From NCBI RefSeq assembly GCF_042643355.1, contig NZ_JBHRSS010000001.1, positions 434,001-498,000 of the forward strand: a DNA stretch of 64,000 nt, in the 5' to 3' direction. Positions 51,735 to 60,092 of this stretch are shown here, piece after piece. The notes beneath the pieces were generated by a model that saw nothing but the letters and a program-made list of their open reading frames with translations, was not told where the DNA came from and ran no database searches. The DNA is from Salinisphaera aquimarina (lineage in GTDB: Bacteria; Pseudomonadota; Gammaproteobacteria; Nevskiales; Salinisphaeraceae). Positions within the stretch are counted from its first letter, which is position 1, and each line of letters starts with the position of its first letter. The translations under genes and the position numbers were made by a program.

Positions 51735-52275
51735 TGGTTGCCGCTGCGGCGAAAACGGCTAAGCGGTTTTGAGCGCCTCGGTCGTGTTCGCCTGACAATA
51801 TGGCGACTGCCAGCAACGACCCGCCCGCGCGTTCTCGCAAGAGCGCTGATCGATACTGATCAGTTCAGCTGTGCGTGCCGGGGCGCGGGCGATCGCGCGG
51901 ATATCCGCTGACAGCGCGCCCGAATGGACGCTGACGCCGTGGCGTTCTTCCTTCCGGCCACGTGGACACAGTGGACATACCGGTGGGCGGGTCGAGACCT
52001 TCGCCGCCAACGATATCCGTGCCTCACAGTTCCGATGTGTTCGCTCGCTCAGGCCCGCGGTTGCGCCATGCGTCTCCGTCTGGCGGTTGTCCGTCACGGT
52101 TGTAGTGTGCGTTGCCCGCCGCGACACTCATCGGTCGTCCTTAAGCGTATTCCCCGCGGGCGCCCGTTTGCTGACGGGTTAATAATTTGCGCGCCATGCA
52201 TGACGTCGCCGACGGTGCGTCCGGTGTATGGTTGGCATCGATTTCAATGACCTGCCAAGCGTTCGAGGAGAGAAC
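51735..52275. other. 541-bp gap upstream of the aldehyde dehydrogenase
   Basis: No gene I can support. A minus-strand ORF (51759-52127, 122 aa) has Cys-rich segments (RPPVCPLCPRG, RSCENARAGRCW) but no start signal and no family; it is left unannotated. The long antisense frame running from here under the dehydrogenase is a shadow. The aldehyde dehydrogenase promoter should lie within the last 100 bp. Confidence 0.4.
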
Positions 52276-53727
52276 ATGCTCGACAAGACCCAGACCTATC
52301 CCGACGTCTCGCTGCTGATCAACGGTGAGTGGAAAGCCGCTGAAGGCGGCGACACGCTCGCCGTCATCAACCCCGCCACCGGCGAGACCATCGGCCACCA
52401 TGCCCGTGCCCGCCAGGCTGATCTGGACGCCGCCTTGGAAGCGGCCGACGCCGGCTTCAAGCAGTGGCGTGCGGTGCCCGCGGTCAAGCGCGCGGCGACG
52501 CTGAACAAGGCCGCAGCACTCCTGCGCGAGCGCGCCGACGACATCGCCCGCCTGATGACCATGGAGCAGGGCAAGCCCTTGGCCGAAGCGCGCGGCGAAA
52601 CGCTGGGCGCGGCCGGTACGCTGGACTGGTTCGCGGAAGAGGCCAAGCGTATCTATGGCCGCGTGATCCCGGCGCGGGCCGCCAACGTTCAGCAGATCGC
52701 GAGCAAGCATCCGGTCGGTCCGGTGGCCGCCTTCACGCCGTGGAACTTCCCGCTCAATCAGGCCGTGCGCAAGGTCTCGATCGCGCTCGCCGCCGGTTGC
52801 TCGATCATCCTCAAGGGCCCGGAAGAAACGCCGGCCTCGGTGGCCGAACTGATCCGCTGCTATGTCGATGCGGGGGTGCCCGCAGGCGTGGTGAATCTGG
52901 TCTTCGGCGTGCCCGCCGAGATCTCCGAATACCTGATCCCGCATCCGGTGATTCGCAAGATCTCTTTCACCGGCTCCACCGCAGTGGGCAAGCAGCTGGC
53001 CGCGCTGGCCGGTGCGCATATGAAGCGCAACACGATGGAACTGGGCGGCCATGCGCCGACCATGATCTTCGACGACGCCGACATGAAGACGGCGGTGAAG
53101 ATGGCGAGCATCGGCAAGTTCATGAACGCCGGTCAGGTCTGTATCGCGCCGACGCGTTTCCTGGTGCAGGAAGGCGTGTACGAGGAGTTCGTCGATCAGT
53201 TCGTCAAGGCGGCCGGTTCGATCAAGGTCGGTAACGGCCTGGAAGAGGACACCCGCATGGGCCCGCTGGTGCATGACCGGCGCCCGGGCGCGGTCGGCGA
53301 CATGATCGACGACGCCAGGAAGCAGGGCGCCGACGTGCGGCTGGGCGGCAAGGCGGCCGACGGTCCCGGCTATTTCTTCGAACCGACGGTGCTGACCAAT
53401 CTCACCCCCGAGATGAAGATCATGAACGAGGAACCGTTCGGCCCGGTCGCCGTGTTCAACACGTTCAAGGACACCGACGAGGCGATCGCGGAAGCCAATC
53501 GCCTGCCTTACGGCCTGGCGGCCTACGCCTTCACCTCGTCGATGAAGACCGCGCATCGGTTGGGTCAGGAAATCGAGGCCGGCATGATCTCGATCAACCA
53601 TCTGGGTCTGGCCCTGCCGGAGACGCCGTTCGGCGGCGTGAAGGATTCCGGCTACGGCTCGGAAGGCGGCAGCGAGGCGATCGAGTCCTATCTCGAGACG
53701 CGTTTCGTGACCACGGCCGCGATCTGA
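52276..53727 (+). CDS. NAD(P)-dependent aldehyde dehydrogenase (succinate-semialdehyde type)
   Basis: 483 aa; start at the ATG at 52276 with GAGGAG 6 bp upstream. Catalytic Cys in MNAGQVCIAPTRF, Glu in MELGGHAP, cofactor site FTGSTAVGKQLA, and AFTPWNFPLNQAVRKVSIALAAGCSIILKGPEETP. The sequence places it in the succinate-semialdehyde/glycolaldehyde branch, but substrate range in this family is broad. It ends at a strong terminator shared with the convergent SDR. A link to the operator regulon next door is possible, though I see no operator ahead of it. Confidence 0.9.
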   Translation: MLDKTQTYPDVSLLINGEWKAAEGGDTLAVINPATGETIGHHARARQADLDAALEAADAGFKQWRAVPAVKRAATLNKAAALLRERADDIARLMTMEQGKPLAEARGETLGAAGTLDWFAEEAKRIYGRVIPARAANVQQIASKHPVGPVAAFTPWNFPLNQAVRKVSIALAAGCSIILKGPEETPASVAELIRCYVDAGVPAGVVNLVFGVPAEISEYLIPHPVIRKISFTGSTAVGKQLAALAGAHMKRNTMELGGHAPTMIFDDADMKTAVKMASIGKFMNAGQVCIAPTRFLVQEGVYEEFVDQFVKAAGSIKVGNGLEEDTRMGPLVHDRRPGAVGDMIDDARKQGADVRLGGKAADGPGYFFEPTVLTNLTPEMKIMNEEPFGPVAVFNTFKDTDEAIAEANRLPYGLAAYAFTSSMKTAHRLGQEIEAGMISINHLGLALPETPFGGVKDSGYGSEGGSEAIESYLETRFVTTAAI

Positions 53728-53753
53728 TCGCGACTGCGGGCGACCCGCTCGGT

Positions 53754-53787
53754 AAAAAGCCGCGCAGAGTGACCTGCGCGGCTTTTT
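53754..53787. terminator. bidirectional rho-independent terminator
   Basis: AAAAAGCCGCGCAG, loop AGTGAC, CTGCGCGGCTTTTT: a perfect 14-bp arm pair including the A and T runs. Serves the aldehyde dehydrogenase (+) and the SDR (-). Confidence 0.92.
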
Positions 53788-53807
53788 CGTTTCCGGGTGG
53801 TGGAACG

Positions 53808-54620
53808 TCAGCCTGGCATCAGGCGCGACATGACTTTCCAGTAGTTGACCGGGATCAGACGCGAGATCACGGAGATGATCTTCGCGTCCACGCCGATAAG
53901 GCAGCGCCCCTTCTTCTTGCCCAGATCGTCGAGGATCTTGCGGGCCGCCTGGTCGGGCGTCGTCCGGGCCAGCTTGTCGACGAAATCGCCGGCCGATTTG
54001 GATTGGTCGCTGCTGCCGTCGGGGCCGACATAGAAACGCGCCGAATGGGCGATGGCTGTCTTGATGCCGCCCGGATGCACGCACATCACATGCAGGCCGC
54101 TGCCCGCGGTTTCATGGCGCAACGCTTCGGTGAAACCGCGTACCGCGAACTTGGTCGCGTTGTAAGTGCCTTGCGTGGGTACGCTGATGATGCCGAATAC
54201 GCTGGAGACGTTGATCAGCGCGCTGCCGGTGTTTTCCTGCAACAGCGGCAGGAATGTCTTGGTGCCGTGAACCACGCCCCAGAAATTGATCCCCATGATC
54301 CACTCGAAATCGTCGTACTCGGTATCGGAGATGGTCTGGGAGTGGGCCACCCCGGCGTTGTTGACCACCAGATCGACCCGCGCATAGTGTTCGACGACCT
54401 GATCGCGGAACGCGTCCATCGCGCGGCGATCCGCGACATCCACGTGGGCGGTGAATACCGTCGTATCGCCGCAGGCCGCACGTGTTTGTGCCAGGCCGTC
54501 GTCGTCGACGTCGCACAGCGCCAGCCTTGCTCCACGCCTGGCGCACAGCGTGGCGAGGCTGCGGCCGATGCCGGACCCGGCGCCGGTGATGACGACGACT
54601 TTACTGTTCAGGTCTTTCAT
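53808..54620 (-). CDS. short-chain dehydrogenase/reductase (SDR)
   Basis: A 270-aa classical SDR: VITGAGSGIGRSLA (cofactor), LVVNNAGVAHSQT, Ser in INVSSVFGI and YNATKFAV (Tyr-x3-Lys). The C-terminal IISVISRLIPVNYWKVMSRLMPG is hydrophobic and basic, as in the SDR at 38496, and suggests a membrane-associated or lipid substrate. Divergent from the TetR gene; the 166-bp gap between holds two operators of the TGACA-N8-TGTCA type. Only a modest ribosome-binding site (GAGGG upstream of ATG). Confidence 0.87.
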   Translation of the reverse strand: MKDLNSKVVVITGAGSGIGRSLATLCARRGARLALCDVDDDGLAQTRAACGDTTVFTAHVDVADRRAMDAFRDQVVEHYARVDLVVNNAGVAHSQTISDTEYDDFEWIMGINFWGVVHGTKTFLPLLQENTGSALINVSSVFGIISVPTQGTYNATKFAVRGFTEALRHETAGSGLHVMCVHPGGIKTAIAHSARFYVGPDGSSDQSKSAGDFVDKLARTTPDQAARKILDDLGKKKGRCLIGVDAKIISVISRLIPVNYWKVMSRLMPG

Positions 54621-54730
54621 GAGGGTCCTTGTTGGGCCGGGTTCTGCAGCATTGGATCGGTGGGGCGATCGATTGGCGCGACGCTGCCGAATCCGCGTAC
54701 TTGCGCGCTAACGAGCGGCAAGTTGAAATC

Positions 54731-54776
54731 TGACATTAGATATTGTCAAAGTTACTTCTGACACCGTTTGATGTCA
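54731..54776. promoter_or_regulatory. tandem operators C1 and C2 between SDR and tetR
   Basis: C1 TGACATTAGATATTGTCA (54731-54748) and C2 TGACACCGTTTGATGTCA (54759-54776), both perfect TGACA-N8-TGTCA, centres 28 bp apart. C2 on the minus strand has the core TCAAACGG, like operators A (38425) and B (58381). C2 ends 10 bp before the tetR start, so autoregulation is likely. Confidence 0.75.
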
Positions 54777-54786
54777 ATATGGGCGC

Positions 54787-55461
54787 ATGAGCAAAGCGTC
54801 AGCGACACAACCCGCGGGCAAGGGTCGGGCCTACGGTGGCCGCAGCCTTGAGGAACGTCGGCGCACCCGGCGGGCGCAGTTCGTCGAGGCCGGCATCACG
54901 GTGTTCGGCCGCGACGGTTTTCGCGCCGCGACGGTAAAATCGCTGTGTCGCGAGGCCGGGCTGACCGAGCGCTATTTCTACGAGTCGTTCGGCAACGGGG
55001 AGGCGCTGTTCGCCGAGGTCTACAAGACGCTGGTCGCGCGCCTGCAGGCCGATGTGGTGGCGGCGATCGACGCCGCGCCCGCGGACCCCGAATCCACGGC
55101 GCGAGCCGGCCTGCGGGTGTTCTTCGAGACCATGTATCACCAGCCGGGCGCGGCGCGCATTCTGCTGATCGAGATCTTCGGCATCAGCGGTGAGATCGAC
55201 AAGCTCTATCGAGGCACCACGCAGAACTTCACCCGCATGCTGCAGGAACTGGTGGGTTCGATCTTTCAACTCGAACGGGCGCGTGGCACGGATCCGGCGA
55301 TCGTGTCGGCGGGCCTTGTCGGGTCGACCCTGCATATCGCGATGTACTGGACGCTCAGCCGGTATCGCGATCCGCTGGATGTCGTCGTGGAGTCGAGCCT
55401 GGCGCTATACGTGGCTGTGGCCCGTCATCTGCATCCGGCTGCGACGACGCCCGACGCGTAG
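54787..55461 (+). CDS. TetR family transcriptional regulator
   Basis: A 224-aa repressor-type protein. HTH: RRAQFVEAGITVFGRDGFRAATVKSLCREAGLTERYFYESFGNGEALFAEVY. The C-terminal ligand domain contains a hydrophobic helix set (ARILLIEIFGISGEID). The start ATG at 54787 is 10 bp from operator C2. It is the best candidate to bind the TGACA-N8-TGTCA sites, because two lie in its own promoter. The ligand is unknown; a fatty acyl, ketone or similar hydrophobic compound is plausible. Confidence 0.9.
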   Translation: MSKASATQPAGKGRAYGGRSLEERRRTRRAQFVEAGITVFGRDGFRAATVKSLCREAGLTERYFYESFGNGEALFAEVYKTLVARLQADVVAAIDAAPADPESTARAGLRVFFETMYHQPGAARILLIEIFGISGEIDKLYRGTTQNFTRMLQELVGSIFQLERARGTDPAIVSAGLVGSTLHIAMYWTLSRYRDPLDVVVESSLALYVAVARHLHPAATTPDA

Positions 55462-55485
55462 GCCGCACCGTCACGCCAGACCAGG

Positions 55486-55514
55486 AAAAAGCCGCGGCAT
55501 GAACCGCGGCTTTT
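55486..55514. terminator. bidirectional rho-independent terminator
   Basis: AAAAAGCCGCGG, loop CATGAA, CCGCGGCTTTT. Between tetR (+) and the convergent PF10118 gene (-). Confidence 0.9.
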
Positions 55515-55533
55515 GCGCTGGCGGCGGGGCGGG

Positions 55534-56439
55534 TCAGTGATGGGTCGCGTAGGCGGCCTCGGCGTCGTCGACCAGCTCGTCGAGCTCGGCCAGCAGATCG
55601 GCGTTGTTCTGCTGCCAGGGGTGGAAGCTGTACTTGAAGTAGCTGGCGAACTCCGGAAGCATCCTGCGGATGAAGCCGGGCTTGCCGAACATGAAGTTGG
55701 CTAGCTTCACATGGCCGCGCCAGCCCTGCTTGCGGCAGTTTTCGTCGGCTTGCGCCATCTGCCAGTAGAAGCTCATCAGCACCGGCCAGAACAGGGCGGT
55801 GGCCAGCGTCATCGCGAAGCTGCGTTCCGCCCAGTTGCGCGGCCCGCGACCGATGCACTTCTCGTAGACGTCGTAGGCGACGGCCTTGTGCTCGACTTCC
55901 TCGAGCGCGTGCCAGCGCCACATCCGCTCGAAGTCTTCCTGTGACCCGGCCATCATTTCCGGATAACGCAGCAGCATGTCGCCCATGAGCGCGGTGTAGT
56001 GTTCGAGCGCGATGGTTGCGGCCAGCGGCATGGACTTCCAGCTGCTGTTCTTGATCCGCTCGAGCAGATTCCAGGTGAAACGGTCGAGCTTGTGGGCCGG
56101 CAGGCCCGCGTTTTCCATCAGTTGGTTGTATTCGATGTGCTCGCGCGAATGCATGGCTTCCTGGCCGATGAACGCGGTCGCCGCCTTGCGTAGATCCGGG
56201 TCGGGGATCTCGTCGCGATAGCTGCGCACGGCGTCTATGAACATGCGCTCGCCGGCGGGGAACAGCAGCGACATCGCGTTCATGAACTGGGTGACGTTGG
56301 GGCCTTCCTTGTGCCAGTCGCTGATGCGATCCGCCGGCGGCAGGAAGTGCAGATCACGCCGCTCGGGCATGACGTTGACGTGCTCGCTGTGCGGGATAGC
56401 GCGCGTCTTGTCTTGCATGTCTGTGGCGTTTTTGCTCAT
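55534..56439 (-). CDS. PF10118 metal-dependent hydrolase/diiron family protein, copy 1
   Basis: A 301-aa helical protein. Metal-ligand segments are FPAGERMFIDAV, GQEAMHSREHIEYNQ, ALEHYTALM and WHALEEVEHKAVAYD. They place Glu and His residues as in carboxylate-bridged diiron proteins, although the family is called 'predicted metal-dependent hydrolase'. GGAGGAA precedes the ATG. About 70% of residues match copy 2 immediately upstream, from MPxxRDLHFLPPADRI to the final YA(T/S)HH. Function is not established; genes of this family often sit beside monooxygenases and SDRs. Last gene of the operon. Confidence 0.82.
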   Translation of the reverse strand: MSKNATDMQDKTRAIPHSEHVNVMPERRDLHFLPPADRISDWHKEGPNVTQFMNAMSLLFPAGERMFIDAVRSYRDEIPDPDLRKAATAFIGQEAMHSREHIEYNQLMENAGLPAHKLDRFTWNLLERIKNSSWKSMPLAATIALEHYTALMGDMLLRYPEMMAGSQEDFERMWRWHALEEVEHKAVAYDVYEKCIGRGPRNWAERSFAMTLATALFWPVLMSFYWQMAQADENCRKQGWRGHVKLANFMFGKPGFIRRMLPEFASYFKYSFHPWQQNNADLLAELDELVDDAEAAYATHH

Positions 56440-56494
56440 GGCGTTCCTCCGTGCGGGATTGTTGTCGCGGCGCGTGATGCGTGCGCCCAGATGG

Positions 56495-57388
56495 CTAGTG
56501 GTGGCTCGCGTAGGCGGCCTCGGCGTCGCCGACCAGTTCGTCGATTTCGGCCAGCAGTTCGGCGTTGTTCTGTTGCCAGGGATGGAAGCTGTATTTGAAG
56601 TAAGCCAGATACTCGGGCAGCAGCTTGCGCAGATAGCCGGGCCTGCCGAGCATGAAGTTGGCGAGCTTCAGGTGGCCGCGCCAGCCGGCCTTGCGGCAGC
56701 CCGGGTCGGCCGCGGCCAGACGGCGATAGAACATCATCACGTGAGGCCAGAAAGTGGCTGTGGTGGTGAGCATGATCGCGCTGCGCATGGCGTAGGCCCT
56801 GGGCCCGCGACCGACGCATTTTTCGAATACGTCATAGGCCACGGCCTTGTGTTCGACTTCCTCGAGCGCGTGCCAGCGCCACATGCGCTCGTAGTCCTCC
56901 TGCGAGCCGCCCATCTGCTCGGGATAGCGCAGCAGGGTGTCGCCCATCAGCGCGGTGAAATGCTCCAGCGCGATAGTCATCAACAGCGGGGTGACCTTCG
57001 AGCTGTGCTTCTTCACGTACTCGGTATGCGCCCAGACCTGGGCGTCGAGTTCGCTGGCGGGCAGCCCGGCGGCATCCATCAGCTGGTTGTACTCGGTGTG
57101 CTCGCGCGAGTGCATGGCTTCCTGGCCGATGAACGCGGTCGCGGCCTTTCTGAGATCCGGATCGGGAATTTCGTCGCGATAGGCGCGTACGGCATCGATG
57201 AACATGCGCTCGCCGGCCGGGAAGAACAGCGACAACGCGTTCATGAACTGGGTCACGTTCGGGCCGGCCTGGTGCCAGTCGCAGATGCGATCGGCGGGTG
57301 GCAGAAAATGCAGGTCGCGCTGCTGCGGCATGACCGGGCCGCTGTAGCCGGTGCCGTTGTTATCGAGTTCCGTTGCGGTCTTGCTCAT
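56495..57388 (-). CDS. PF10118 metal-dependent hydrolase/diiron family protein, copy 2
   Basis: A 297-aa tandem paralogue of the downstream copy, with all four metal-ligand segments kept (FPAGERMF, QEAMHSREH, ALEHFTALM, EEVEHKAVAYD). The differing stretch is the middle helix (residues about 130-150: AQVWAHTEYVKKHSSK versus RFTWNLLERIKNSSWK) and the N-terminal 25 residues, which suggests different partners or substrates rather than redundancy. Located 24 bp after the hydrolase gene and 55 bp before copy 1, so one transcript is likely. Confidence 0.82.
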   Translation of the reverse strand: MSKTATELDNNGTGYSGPVMPQQRDLHFLPPADRICDWHQAGPNVTQFMNALSLFFPAGERMFIDAVRAYRDEIPDPDLRKAATAFIGQEAMHSREHTEYNQLMDAAGLPASELDAQVWAHTEYVKKHSSKVTPLLMTIALEHFTALMGDTLLRYPEQMGGSQEDYERMWRWHALEEVEHKAVAYDVFEKCVGRGPRAYAMRSAIMLTTTATFWPHVMMFYRRLAAADPGCRKAGWRGHLKLANFMLGRPGYLRKLLPEYLAYFKYSFHPWQQNNAELLAEIDELVGDAEAAYASHH

Positions 57389-57412
57389 GTCAGCTGTCCT
57401 GTGTGGATGCGC

Positions 57413-58366
57413 TCAGGCCGTGGGCCCTGGACGCGCAGGGGATTGGGCCGCAGGGAGCGTTGGCGACGCCGGTCCGTGGCGGCGAATGAACCGCACGCAG
57501 TGCTCGGCGATCGACTGCGGATGCGTGAGCACCGCCCAGTGGGCGGCGTCGATCGGGGTTACGGTCAGGTCCTCGACCCAGCGCTCCAGGCCGTGGGCAA
57601 ACCCGGGCCCGACGAAGGCGTCGCGCAACGGGGTGATCAGCTGAACCGGGCACTGCGCCGTGCGTGCGCGCGGCTTGAACAGACGCGCGGCGACGTTCGC
57701 GCGGTAGAGCTTGATGCCATGAGCGCCGTCTTGCGCCAGCGTCGGGTTGACCGGCAGCGACTGGCCTTCCAGGCGCTTCGAGATCGTCGGCCAGCGTCTG
57801 ACGAGCACGGTCCGCCAGATCAGGCTAGGCAGCAGCGGGACATGAAACGCGGCGATATACCAGGATCTGCGCGCCTGCTTCTTCAGCGCGGGCCGATCGG
57901 TTTGCCATTGGCCGCGCAGCCAATGGCCGACGTGGTCGAGACAGGGACCGGACATCGATGTGAAGCTGGCAATACGATCGGCGAGTCGCGGGTCGGTGAC
58001 CGCTTCCCAGCTCTGGATCGAGCCCCAGTCATGGGCGATCAGATGCACGGGCGCGTCCGGGCTGGCCCAGTCGATGACGGCTCGCAGATCGGCTTCGAGA
58101 TAGGCGAGGAGATAGGCCCGCGTTGCCCGTGGACGTGTCGACGCCCCCGCACCGCGCACGTCGTAGCTGACGCAGTGAAACGTCTGCGACAGCACATCGA
58201 TGACAGGGCCCCAGACGGCATGAGTGTCGGGATAGCCGTGCACGAATACGAGGGTGGGCGCGCTCGAATCGCCGCGGCTGTGGCAGGCCAGCTGCACGCC
58301 GTCTCCCCGAATCGAAATCGATTCGTCGGCTGTCGGCGCGTTGTGAAGCGCATGCGTCATTGACAT
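57413..58366 (-). CDS. alpha/beta hydrolase, epoxide hydrolase/dehalogenase-like
   Basis: About 317 aa from the ATG at 58366, or two codons shorter from 58360. The frame stays open to 58399 but that would start inside operator B. Oxyanion motif HGYPDTHAVW (HGxP), nucleophile elbow LIAHDWGSIQSW with Asp in the nucleophile place (as in epoxide hydrolases and haloalkane dehalogenases), and catalytic His in DAAHWAVLTHP. The helical cap domain is long and basic. First gene of the operon with the two PF10118 proteins, 47 bp or so downstream of operator B. Substrate unknown; an epoxide or an ester from the monooxygenase are candidates. Confidence 0.82.
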   Translation of the reverse strand: MSMTHALHNAPTADESISIRGDGVQLACHSRGDSSAPTLVFVHGYPDTHAVWGPVIDVLSQTFHCVSYDVRGAGASTRPRATRAYLLAYLEADLRAVIDWASPDAPVHLIAHDWGSIQSWEAVTDPRLADRIASFTSMSGPCLDHVGHWLRGQWQTDRPALKKQARRSWYIAAFHVPLLPSLIWRTVLVRRWPTISKRLEGQSLPVNPTLAQDGAHGIKLYRANVAARLFKPRARTAQCPVQLITPLRDAFVGPGFAHGLERWVEDLTVTPIDAAHWAVLTHPQSIAEHCVRFIRRHGPASPTLPAAQSPARPGPTA

Positions 58367-58380
58367 GTTCAATGTAATCG

Positions 58381-58398
58381 TTACATCAAACAATGTCA
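58381..58398. promoter_or_regulatory. operator B of the shared TGACA-N8-TGTCA family
   Basis: TTACATCAAACAATGTCA, with one arm base changed from the consensus and the core TCAAACAA identical to operator A. It lies 15-21 bp upstream of the hydrolase start codon, within the probable promoter, and could block transcription when bound. A further partial repeat (TGACATGTTCAATGTAA) lies at 58361-58377. Confidence 0.7.
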
Positions 58399-58478
58399 CA
58401 ACAGTTTTGTGAGCGCAACTGCAATGTTGCGATGCCGCATCAATGGTCTTTTCAGGCCCTCACGATGCGAGCCGTGGC

Positions 58479-59282
58479 CTAACGGGCGTCGTGCAGATGC
58501 TCCATCAGCAAGGCCAGGCGATCGCCCAGGTGCTGATCGGCGGCCTTGGCCATGGCGCGTGCGACTTCCGGCAATACCGCCATTTCCACAAGTGGCCGGA
58601 AGCGCCAGATGAGATCGGCGAGTGCAGGCATGTCCTCCGACGGCGGCAGCTTGCCTTCGCCGTAGCGGTCGAACACATGAATGGCGACCAGTCGCACCAT
58701 TTCGTCGGCCGCCTGTTCGACGTTGCGTCGCAGATAGGCGACCACGTCGAGCATTTCCTCGAGCGGAATACCGACCTTCACCAGTTCGGCGCCGGCATGC
58801 AGCATGCGCGGACTGGGCACGCGATAACGCATGCCTTCGGGCCGGACCACGTCGAGTTCCACGGCTTTCTTGAGCGCGCTGCGCGAGAATTTGCCGCCGA
58901 ATTTCTTGAGCAACTCCGGCATGGTCACGTAGTCGGGCACTTCGTCCGACCAGGGGCTGGCCACGGCCGTCTCCAGGCCGAGCAGGCTGCCGATGTCGTT
59001 GCCGCGTTCCCAGCTTTCGATCAGCTCACCGATATTGGCCAGGGTGTAGCCACGTTCGAGCAGGCGGTTGATGATGCGCAGGCGTGACAGGTGGGCGTCG
59101 TTGTAGATGCCCTTGCGGCCGCGGCGTTCGGGCGGCGGCAGCAGGCCGCGATCCTGATAGGCGCGGATATTGCGCACCGTGCTGCCCGTCTCGCGCGCCA
59201 GCGCGTCGATGGAGAATTCCGGTGTGGCCGCCTCGGTCTCGGGCTCGGCCGGCGTCTGATCATTGCGGTACGCGCGTTTCAT
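58479..59282 (-). CDS. MerR family transcriptional regulator
   Basis: 267 aa from the ATG at 59282 (MKRAYRNDQ); longer frames run into ribB. HTH: FSIDALARETGSTVRNIRAYQDRGLLPPPERRGRKGIYNDAHLSRLRIINRLLERGYTLANIGELIESW. The roughly 150-residue C-terminal part is long for MerR and has no Cys cluster, so it is not a metal or SoxR-type sensor; it probably senses an organic ligand. It lies upstream of, and on the same strand as, the hydrolase-PF10118 operon. A second regulator of that operon besides the TetR protein. Confidence 0.87.
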   Translation of the reverse strand: MKRAYRNDQTPAEPETEAATPEFSIDALARETGSTVRNIRAYQDRGLLPPPERRGRKGIYNDAHLSRLRIINRLLERGYTLANIGELIESWERGNDIGSLLGLETAVASPWSDEVPDYVTMPELLKKFGGKFSRSALKKAVELDVVRPEGMRYRVPSPRMLHAGAELVKVGIPLEEMLDVVAYLRRNVEQAADEMVRLVAIHVFDRYGEGKLPPSEDMPALADLIWRFRPLVEMAVLPEVARAMAKAADQHLGDRLALLMEHLHDAR

Positions 59283-59364
59283 CGTTAGAGGATAGCCCGC
59301 TGCCGGCACCGCGTCATCCGTTGACAGCCGCGGGCGACCCGGACAACGGCGTGCCGCCGACGGC

Positions 59365-60006
59365 TCAAGCGCACTGTTCGGCAAGCTCGGCCCGGCAGGC
59401 GGCGATCTCGTCGATGGTGAGCACCGGCATGTCGTGCTGGCGTGCGTAGCGTTCGATATCGGCATTGCCGGCCATCGTGCCGTCGTCGTTCATCAGCTCA
59501 CAGAGCACCGACGCCGGACGCATGCCGGCGAGAATCGCCAGATCGAGCGAGCCTTCGGTATGGCCGCGGCGTTCGAGCACGCCACCGGCCCGGGCACGCA
59601 GCGGAAACACATGGCCCGGACTCACGATCTGGTGATCGCCTTCGAGCGACTCCAGTGCGGCCTTGATCGTGGTCACCCGGTCGATCGCGGATACGCCGGT
59701 GGTCACGCCGTGGGCGGCTTCGATGGAGATAGTGAAGCCGGTGCCGTGACGGGCCTGGTTGTCGCTGACCATGGGCGGCAGGCCGAGCGCGCTGACGCTG
59801 GCGCCGTCCAGCACCAGGCAGACGATGCCGCTGCCGTTGCGGATCATCTTGATCATGGTGTCGGGTTGCAGATTTTCCGCGGCGGCGACGATGTCCGCTT
59901 CGTTTTCGCGGTCGGCGTCGTCGAGCAGCAGTACCGGGAGGCCGGCCTGAAAGGCAGCGATCGCGGCGGCAAGCCTGGGATGGCGATGGGAATCAATCGA
60001 TGGCAT
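59365..60006 (-). CDS. ribB: 3,4-dihydroxy-2-butanone 4-phosphate synthase
   Basis: Makes the four-carbon unit of riboflavin from ribulose 5-phosphate, 213 aa, single-domain (no ribA fusion). Landmarks are LLDDADRENEADIVAAAENL (acidic Mg site), IRNGSGIVCLVL, HGTGFTISIEAAHGVTTGVSAIDR, SPGHVFPLRARAGGVLERRGHTEGSLDLA, and ASVLCELMNDDGTMA. An FMN riboswitch lies in its leader, so it is riboflavin-controlled and probably a separate copy from the biosynthetic operon. Confidence 0.95.
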   Translation of the reverse strand: MPSIDSHRHPRLAAAIAAFQAGLPVLLLDDADRENEADIVAAAENLQPDTMIKMIRNGSGIVCLVLDGASVSALGLPPMVSDNQARHGTGFTISIEAAHGVTTGVSAIDRVTTIKAALESLEGDHQIVSPGHVFPLRARAGGVLERRGHTEGSLDLAILAGMRPASVLCELMNDDGTMAGNADIERYARQHDMPVLTIDEIAACRAELAEQCA

Positions 60007-60092
60007 GAAACGTCCTCTTGTAACCGAGTCAACGTTTCAGGGCAGCAGGCGCACAGGCGTTGGCAAACACTAGGCCGGCCGCAGCGGTCGCG

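Noticed and set aside
52141..54084. 647-aa open frame antisense to the aldehyde dehydrogenase
   Set aside because: Shadow of a strong dehydrogenase gene; it crosses a perfect rho-independent terminator and has no motif.
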